DNA of 64,000 nucleotides from Thermothelomyces thermophilus ATCC 42464 (taxonomy: Eukaryota > Ascomycota > Sordariomycetes > Sordariales > Chaetomiaceae): assembly GCF_000226095.1 (NCBI RefSeq), contig NC_016473.1, forward strand, positions 5,270,001 through 5,334,000, given 5' to 3'. Under the pieces are notes generated by a model. That model worked only from the letters and a program-made list of their open reading frames with translations. It searched no databases and was not told the DNA's origin. The position numbers and the translations under genes were made by a program. This document shows, piece after piece, positions 55,590 to 64,000 of the stretch. The first letter of the stretch is position 1; every line of letters begins with the position of its first letter.

Positions 55590-58500
55590 TCCTCTTGCCG
55601 CGCATCCGGTACCGCCCGAGGATGCTCAAGAGACGGCATTAACTGTGCTCCCCAGCATAGCTTTTCGGGACATGCCACGCCCGCTGGTCAGGTAACCGAC
55701 AATGCTGCCTCTGCCGCCGCCACCGCCGCCCTCTTTCTCGGATTTTTGGTGGCTTCACGAAATGATCGGACATATACATGCCGCTTCTCTCTGGAAGAAG
55801 GAATACCTGACGCTTCTGCCTTGATGGTCCGCCGTCTTTTGGGAACAAAGGCGTGTTGAAAGAAACTTAGGTTGCGCGGTCTGAAACTCAAGTTTCTCCA
55901 AACCTCGTCTTCCCCCGATTGGAGCATTGGATTCGAGTCGATCGTTGCTTGAAAAAAAACTTGGTTGCCAAATATTAGTACTACGGGTACTGGGATATGC
56001 CGACTCTTTGATGGCATAGCAGCTCGAACACGAAGGCCGGAGAGTGCAGTGGCTAATCACCGTCGTGCAATGGTTCTCAGCTGATCAACTGTCTTGAAAG
56101 TTGAGCACCGAATCATATCGAGGACAGGTGCCGAAGGGATCTGGAAATACTACCTCGGTCTTACATTTCGGTCCGACCAGTGGTATTCTGATCTCCGCTC
56201 GGACCAACTGCACGCCTACGTCAGGCTAATAAGTTTCAATTCAGGCGTTCAGATGACTGAGAAAGGCACGTAGCATTACTTGAGGTGAGCGAAGTAAATC
56301 TACGGCAAGGATGGTACTTTATCCAAAGCAGGCACACGACTCAAACGTTAATTACTTGCTAAGTGTCGCGGAAGGGGCGGAATCCTTGGGCCCGTCAACA
56401 AACAGCAAGACAATGCGACGGTTCAGAGCTGGAGATCCCGTGTCCCACCCGGAGATAATCAATGCGCATCACTGCCGCTTCGGTCTCTCAGGAGCTAGGC
56501 AGCCGTCGCTTACATGATCAGGAGCGGCCATTGAGGAATGACACCTTCTTCCCAAAGAGCATTGTTGTAACTGACATGTAACGCATCGCGGCCCAAGACA
56601 TCTCGCGGCTGCCTAGTGGTCTGGGCCAGGTCGCACGCAACGGGCAGTCATGCTGGATTTGGCAGCTGGTGAGGTTTGCGCCCGCATAGCAATGGGGCGA
56701 TGAGAAGGCGCAATCGCTCACCCAAAGCATGAGCAACAGGAATTCTGCTTGCTCATTGCTGATTGCTCACTGCGCACTTTATTAGCGAGGGCAACAAGGA
56801 AATGCAGCTGCCAATGCCGTGCGATCCCTCGGTTTCGCGGCTATGGCGAGTAGCGTGCGAGGGCGGCAGGGGGAGGGGGCGGTGGCCCTCAGATCGAAAG
56901 GGAGAGAGAGAGGGCGGGCCAAGATGTGACTTGACCGTTACTTGATCCGGAAGGCCACCAGATAAGGCCCGGCAGATGACCCATGCTAGGCGGAACAGCG
57001 GGCTGCGGATGCGCCGTACGCGATCGATTTCAGTGGGGTTTCTCTGCTTGGGGGAACACAGATCACGTTAGGGAGAGTTGGCGACAATGCAGGAACCGAG
57101 CTTTTCGGGTATTCATCTTCTGTCTGTCAGATCTTTGTGAGATGTAACTGGCTATCTTTTTGGCTGGATGCTGGCGGTCAGCAATGGGTCGACCTGTCTT
57201 GAGTCAAATCCAACCCGTCGGATTTTTGGCTTGGGTTTCTGCAGTAACCGGGTAAGTAACCTGGTTTAGGGAACAGGAAAGGTGGATGAGGGTGGCATTA
57301 CACGTGTACTTGCGCTTGGCTTCGACATAGTAATAACTGTAGTAATCCGTACGATAATACTCCGTAGATGAAAGCGTTTCAAGGGACGTGGCAGGGGTAG
57401 GGGAAGGGGATTAACTACACATGTGGGCAGGAGCCCGATCTGGAATCTCGCTGCACCGCCCACTTTTCTGCCACAGTGCTACCGGACTACTCGCTAGGGT
57501 AGTGTACTGTAGGTAGCTAGGTCGTGACTGTAACCTACCTTAGTCGCAGCACCCAACCGGATACTAACTATGTATTCACTCTTGCCAAACTTGCTCACAA
57601 AACACTTTAGTACGCAGAGTTACTTTGCACTCGCATGGAAATTCCCCTCCCCCCACGGCCAGACTTGGACCAAGGAAAAGAGATACCACCTGCCGAACGT
57701 GGCTCTCGCTCCAGCATTTCGAGAGCGTACCTCAGCCAACCACTCGGCTCCCCGTGTCGAGCGATCGGCACTTGCGGCCTTTGCAATGCCCCATCCTTGA
57801 ACTCCACCAAATAGGCTACCACCACACCACCCCTCCATTTCTTGTTCCTCGGCTTCCTCGCTCGAGGTACCGATCCAGGGTGGGCCGATTGCGATGGTGC
57901 CATTGCTGCCCTTGCTTTGGCTTCACCTAGGCGATGTCACGTTCAGATATAGTCCGCAGGCTTTACCCCAGATCCTCTGATTGCCGATCTCGGCCATGAC
58001 CTCTGGTTGTTTCACAAGCACACAGGGTCAGTCGCCCCCGTTGCGCCTCTGTACAGTCTGTACAGACCTTCTCAGCTGAATGTTTCCGAGACTAGAGACT
58101 AAAATCTGAATCACTTTGGCCCAGAGAGAGGGTTCGCGAAGTCCCACACACCCTTCTAGAAGGAGAGACCAGAGCCACGAAACATGAAGCCTGATCGCTT
58201 ATTTTTTTTTTTTTTTTTTGGCCCCGGAGTGCCCGCGGTCACGGTACTTTGGGGTTATGACAGGCTGTTTGACTTCCATGGATAATCCCCTTTAATTATT
58301 TAGGCTGACCACTCACCGGACCTGTTTCGCCTGTGCAACTTCACCAGTCGGAGGTCATGCTCAAATTGTCAGTCAGATACTTTATACATACTCTGTGTAC
58401 AACATACCACAACACACACGCACACACATAGAAAGTACATACATGCTGGATCGGAACCCACCACGCCTTGTACATACACCCACACACCCCTCCCCACACC

Positions 58501-59219
58501 CCTCTTCCCGGCACTTTTCGCGCCAGAGATCGTCGCCTTTGCCCCTTAGGCAAGTTCACCCGTTATGTTAGGTAACCCTCTCGACGGGGCCGCCTGCGGA
58601 TGTTGGCGCATGCTTGACACGCCCGGTCGTGCGGCGTTGCTAGTCCTCGAAAGTCAGGTATTGCACCCGGAACCCCTGATCACAAGCACTTGATCACGGC
58701 GGGAGCACCCGCGCGCCTGAACGGGACCCCAGCCAATGCCGGACCAGAGGCCGAAGCGGGAAGGTGTCTTGCTTTCTGGCCTGCCCTTTTCTTTCAACAA
58801 TGGGCAATACGGGTCAGCGAAACCCTTCCTAGTCCTCGCAGCAAACTCGAGCTGCTATCAGATTCCCGGGAAGCGGCCTGCCACAGCCGCTCAACCCGGC
58901 CTTGGCATGGCCAGGCGGCCCTTTCATGTGTCGAAAGCGGCAGGTCATCAGCACAGATCTCGAGGGTGGGAAAGAGAGGGGGGGGAGGGGCGATGCTGGG
59001 GCGATGCTGCTTGGAGCCGCATCCGGGGAGGGGGCCCTGCTGTTCATCCATATCCAGGATGATGCGAGATTGAAGCAAGATAAATAACACGGCTTCCCCC
59101 TCCCCTTTCGATCCGGACCAGACCATCGTCTCCAACACCCCAAAGTCGATCCGACAAGTCCCAATCCACCCCGCCCGCCCCTCCCTCCGTCGCCGTCCCG
59201 GTCTTCCGATTTCGTCAAG
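55590..59219. other. Long intergenic region with simple repeats
   Basis: About 3.6 kb with no recognised gene. Open frames are short and lack domains. Contains an 18-T run (58202-58219), CA-rich and C-rich stretches (58405-58505), and a pyrimidine-rich stretch just upstream of the subtilisin gene. Some may be untranslated or regulatory sequence. Confidence 0.5.
59080..59086 (+). promoter_or_regulatory. TATA-like element of the subtilisin gene
   Basis: ATAAATA, 134-140 bp before the ATG at 59220, followed by CT-rich sequence typical of highly expressed fungal promoters. Confidence 0.45.
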
Positions 59220-60766
<1,547 letters not shown>

Positions 60767-61172
60767 ATTGTTTCCCGCGATCCGGGACAAAATGGGGCAT
60801 GAGCACTTCCTGCACCTCTTCTTATTCTAGAGGATTCGGGAGTGGGGAGCCGGCAAAAAAAGGAGGTGGTGGAGGAGGAGGAGGAGGAGATAACGGCCGG
60901 GGTCTTCTCCGAGCGAATGAGGGCTGCATATTCTCTTGTTCATTTTTTTGGTTCATGTCTATTATGGTTTTACGCATTTTATTCTAGTTGGGACAGAGTC
61001 ACGATGCGGGTCCGAGGGGCGCCGATCGGGGTTCCTGCCCACCTCCCCAGCGTCTAAATAACTTTCATAGACGAGGAAATGATGAGATCTCATGAGCGGA
61101 CCGCGAAGGCCTGGACTGACTTCTATCGTGACTAATTATGTGAATCATGAGGGCGGAATGAGAGAGATGATA

Positions 61173-61236
61173 TGTCAGAATACGCATACTTAAGGTGCAA
61201 TTGCTGGCGGGCAATTGCGGCGTCACTTTTGCTTTT
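61173..61236. repeat. Hairpin repeat, copy 1
   Basis: Begins TGTCAGAATAC and contains GCAATTGC twice around a short spacer, then GGCGTCACTTTTGC. About 64 bp similar to 61672-61734. Confidence 0.65.
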
Positions 61237-61237
61237 C

Positions 61238-61253
61238 GACATGATATCATGTC
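61238..61253. repeat. 16-bp perfect palindrome
   Basis: GACATGATATCATGTC, directly after hairpin repeat copy 1. Confidence 0.6.
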
Positions 61254-61671
61254 TCCTTAATCCAAGTAGTTAATAATTAGTCTATAAATAATTTGTCTAT
61301 AATTTTGTCTATTGCCTGAAGAAATAAGCGATTTTGCAAATTCTGGTATGTAGAGTACAGGTCAAGTATTGGAGAGGAAGGAAGGAAGCGGTATGTTTCT
61401 CATATTGACAAGTGACAGGAGCAAGCTTCTTCCTAGAATCTTAGCAAGGAAATGTTGAAAATTAAGAAAGCAGAATAGAAACAAGGACTAATAGAGCAAT
61501 TTATTGACTCAATCAATCGTTAATTATGAGTCGAAGATAGGTTCTCAAAACTTTTTCAAATTAGTTTTGGGAGGACATGCCCGAGCCATGTAAAACGGGC
61601 GAGGTACCTCGGTATGTTAATGGGGTTGCGTAATGCTTGGCTGTCGAGGATACTAGTAATTGTATCGTGTT

Positions 61672-61734
61672 TGTCAGAATACCTACTTAGGTGCAATTGC
61701 TGGAAGCAGCAATTGCGGCGTCGCTTTTGCAGTT
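61672..61734. repeat. Hairpin repeat, copy 2
   Basis: Similar to copy 1. Here the arms GCAATTGCTG and CAGCAATTGC form a perfect 10-bp stem with a GAAG loop, followed by CGGCGTCGCTTTTGC. Confidence 0.65.
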
Positions 61735-62239
61735 TCACAGTGTTGAAGAGGTGAGGGCAAACATGTATCGCATATCTTGGGGGTCGGTTTACCAAGAGAG
61801 ATATCATATCTAACCCCTAAGAGATGTGTATTAACCCTGGAAGACTACATCCACAAAAAGGAGGCAAATCCTGTGTAATTGACGCACGAGTCTTGGGGCA
61901 CTGAATGTTTGGCAGATACATAATGAACATCCCATTGCCACTTCATTTATCCGGTCTCCGATGCTTAGTCGTGGTCTTGTTACGTTGTGCAGCTCTCATC
62001 ATGATTCCACCATTCATAGAGTTTTCACCTAGGCTAATACTCTGTACGCAGCACAAACGGCGCCCGGTGTGACAAATTATCAGTCTAAGGAAAGATCCGC
62101 TACTTACTTTGTAGGGGATGTATGAATGACCTCGGACAATTGGCAGTCGGGTATGCTACGTTCCAGATAGCCATAACTAATGCTTGAGAAGCGACACCTG
62201 TCAGGCTCTGATGTTGTGGGAAGGGATGCCAATGGACCT

Positions 62240-62278
62240 ACTCAGGTGGTGGAAATTCATCGTTTCCACCACCTGAGT
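62240..62278. repeat. Perfect inverted repeat, 16-bp arms
   Basis: ACTCAGGTGGTGGAAA (62240-62255), a 7-nt loop, then TTTCCACCACCTGAGT (62263-62278). Flanking GGAC and GTCC could extend the stem with mismatches. Confidence 0.75.
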
Positions 62279-62557
62279 GTGTCCGACCCTTAGGGATGCA
62301 AGATGCGAGTGTCAACCTCTTGGTGTTCCGAAATGGCCGCTCGCTTATACCCTCGGTGGCGCGTGTTAATCCGAGTTGGCGGACGCTAAGCTCCCATTAT
62401 TAATAGTTCTCTAACACAACTCCTCTCAATTCAATAGCATGCTTATCATAGCAGCACTTCAGCAGCACCCTGATTTGTAGGAACCGACACTGGTGTTTGA
62501 TGCCGAGGGTAATCAGTTCCTGTTAGACATAGTATTCGAAAGTACTGGCGTAGGCTG

Positions 62558-63418
62558 CTACTCTAGCACTATGACTTGCTGTTCCCTTTCCAGCGCCTCG
62601 AGATCTTGAACCACTTCCTCGGCACTCTCATATTCCATCCGCCAGCACTTCATTGTGATAGCACTGCAGGCGTGCTTGTCTTCGGGAAAGGCCCCCTTTC
62701 GAAATCTGTCTTCCACCTTCTCATACCACCCTTCTTCTCCGTGAACGATATCGGGATATACGGCGTGCCCCATCATGATGAAGTAGAAAGTACACCCTAG
62801 CGCAAAGAGGTCGGTCTTGATGTCTGCGTCGAACGGGTCGTTTCGCGGAGCAGAGAATTTGCACGACTCAGCGCTCCAGCCGTCGACGAGCACTTTGCCG
62901 TCGGCCGATAAATGCCTCCCTTGGAAGTCGGAGAGCTTTATATGGAGGTGTTCGTCGAGAAGTAGATTCGTTGGCTGGATGTCGCAATGGAGGACTCGCC
63001 GGCTATGAATCCACGCGACAGCCTCCGCAGCCTCGCGGCACCAGGCCAGCCGCTGCTTGACGGAAGGAGGGGGTTTGCCGGATTCAAGCATATACTCGGC
63101 AATATTACCGTTAGTGGCGCGTTCTAGATAAAGCCCCGTGTCTGTAAAGCCTTTGCATGCTATAATGCGCTTATGCGGTCCGATGATTTCTAGGAGCTTC
63201 TTCTCTGCCTCAAGCCGGGTCATGTCACCGCCGGGGGCGAGTGGATATTTTAATACAGTCGAGTCGTCGACCTCGCCAATAAAGGCGCTGCCTCCCGAGG
63301 CTAGAACTCGCTTCACCTCCGGGGGACAGTAGTGTTGGTAAACAACAACAGATGGTGCTTTGTCGTTCGACATGATGAGCTGTCGAGAATGTCTAGGTAT
63401 TGTGTTGTTGATGGACAT
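62558..63418 (-). CDS. Small atypical protein-kinase-like protein
   Basis: Intronless, 286 residues, ATG at 63418 (a second Met at 63373 is also possible). A glycine-rich segment GGSAFIGEV (42-50), Lys57 in TVLKYP and an alpha-C helix LEAEKKLL are present. The catalytic loop is HCDIQPTN (144-151): Asp146 is kept, but the usual Lys is Gln148. The magnesium loop is DFQG (164-167) in place of DFG. The C-lobe has DIKTDLFALGCTFYFIMMGH. The lost Lys and Gly suggest weak or altered activity, though Asp and Lys57 remain. Related in layout to the kinase at 38176-39127. No partner is evident. Confidence 0.85.
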   Translation of the reverse strand: MSINNTIPRHSRQLIMSNDKAPSVVVYQHYCPPEVKRVLASGGSAFIGEVDDSTVLKYPLAPGGDMTRLEAEKKLLEIIGPHKRIIACKGFTDTGLYLERATNGNIAEYMLESGKPPPSVKQRLAWCREAAEAVAWIHSRRVLHCDIQPTNLLLDEHLHIKLSDFQGRHLSADGKVLVDGWSAESCKFSAPRNDPFDADIKTDLFALGCTFYFIMMGHAVYPDIVHGEEGWYEKVEDRFRKGAFPEDKHACSAITMKCWRMEYESAEEVVQDLEALEREQQVIVLE

Positions 63419-64000
63419 TGGCGAAGGTTTTAGGAGGGGACTTTCGAACCGAAATAAGAGCCGACGAATGCTTATAAGGCGGTGTGTTTGGATGCCTGCG
63501 AGGTGAGGTGTGGCTGGGCCAATCAGTGGCGAGGGTGCTCGCAGACTCCATGTTCACGAATTTCTCAAACCTGCTTACTCATCTGGGATTTGGCCCGCGG
63601 GGTTCCATTAAGCGGTCTGTGCCAAGAAGCGTGCTATTCTTAATCTACCTCACTAGGGAATGTCAAACCGGTGGTGAAGAGCCTCCTGTCTCTGCCATCT
63701 ACTGTGTACATGTCAATTGCAGGGAACCAAAATCGTGGAGTTGAACCTCTCCTTCCCTTTCTTCCTAATCAGAAGACTACCGGATTTGAGTTGGCCACCA
63801 CCCAACGGTGGCTTGGCCCAGATGCTGTTAGAATCTCAATCTCCATTGACGACCATGTCGGTTTACTTCAGCTAAGCACTCACCTCGAGACGTCGATGGC
63901 CTTTTAACACTTTGGGCACACATGGCCGGGGGTCCTCATGGTTGTGCTACCATAATGGACGTCCTTGTATCCGGTGTAGAGAGGACCACCAGGATTCGAG
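63419..64000. other. Upstream of the atypical kinase, no gene recognised
   Basis: About 580 bp to the window edge; short plus-strand frames without domains. Probably kinase promoter and the flank of the next gene. Confidence 0.5.

Larger units (their letters stand above)
60767..62557. other. Intergenic region with hairpin repeats
   Basis: About 1.8 kb without a recognised gene. It includes a GGA-rich tract (60861-60889) in the likely protease 3' UTR, two copies of a hairpin-bearing repeat (61173-61236 and 61672-61734), a 16-bp palindrome (61238-61253) and a long perfect hairpin (62240-62278). Confidence 0.6.

Overview
The window looks like a chromosome segment of a filamentous ascomycete (Pezizomycotina, most likely a sordariomycete). 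Genes have short introns (52-117 bp, GT-AG, one with a clear TACTAAC branch point). The left part is an AT-rich repeat block whose damage matches repeat-induced point mutation (RIP): C-to-T and G-to-A changes that turn CAG, CAA and TGG codons into stops. The change from AT-rich repeats to GC-rich genes is abrupt, near 36,735.

Bases 1 to about 36,735 are a nested stack of five LTR retrotransposons. The oldest layer is a Ty1/copia element on the + strand; its left end lies outside the window and its 3' LTR is near 36,570-36,735. Two chromodomain Ty3/gypsy elements (chromoviruses) sit inside it: G1 (226-15,458) and G3 (18,183-33,350). Each was itself hit by another chromovirus: G2 (4,337-11,940, minus strand) lies in the reverse transcriptase of G1, and G4 (21,376-28,935) lies just after the protease region of G3. 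All four gypsy insertions have 5-bp target duplications, and the host reading frames resume on the far side. No element has an intact gag-pol. G2, G3 and G4 each also carry an antisense reading frame at the 3' end (a Cys-rich module, an intron and a coiled coil) that overlaps the pol tail by about 125 nt. The copia element has an unrelated antisense frame in the same relative place.

From 36,738 onward the sequence is ordinary gene space. In order: a GNAT acetyltransferase whose start codon touches the copia LTR (+); a small protein kinase (-); a small Cys-rich protein (-); a Vps62/DUF946 protein (-); a TFIIIC tau55/GTF3C6-like subunit (-); HIS7 (+), divergent from the TFIIIC gene, with a Gcn4/CPC1 site in its promoter; an ornithine decarboxylase antizyme with a UCC-UGA +1 frameshift site (-); a Yippee-family zinc protein (+); a DUG1-like M20 dipeptidase with a possible mitochondrial leader (-); an unrecognised coiled-coil protein with unresolved exons (+); a secreted proteinase K-like subtilisin with five exons (+); and a second small atypical kinase (-).

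The genes do not form one pathway; they are ordinary, individually transcribed fungal genes. The strongest candidates for something undescribed are the antisense accessory ORFs in the retrotransposons, the U3 exchange between chromovirus subfamilies, and the unexplained hairpin repeats between 61.1 and 62.3 kb. All calls come from reading the sequence; no database search or alignment was run.
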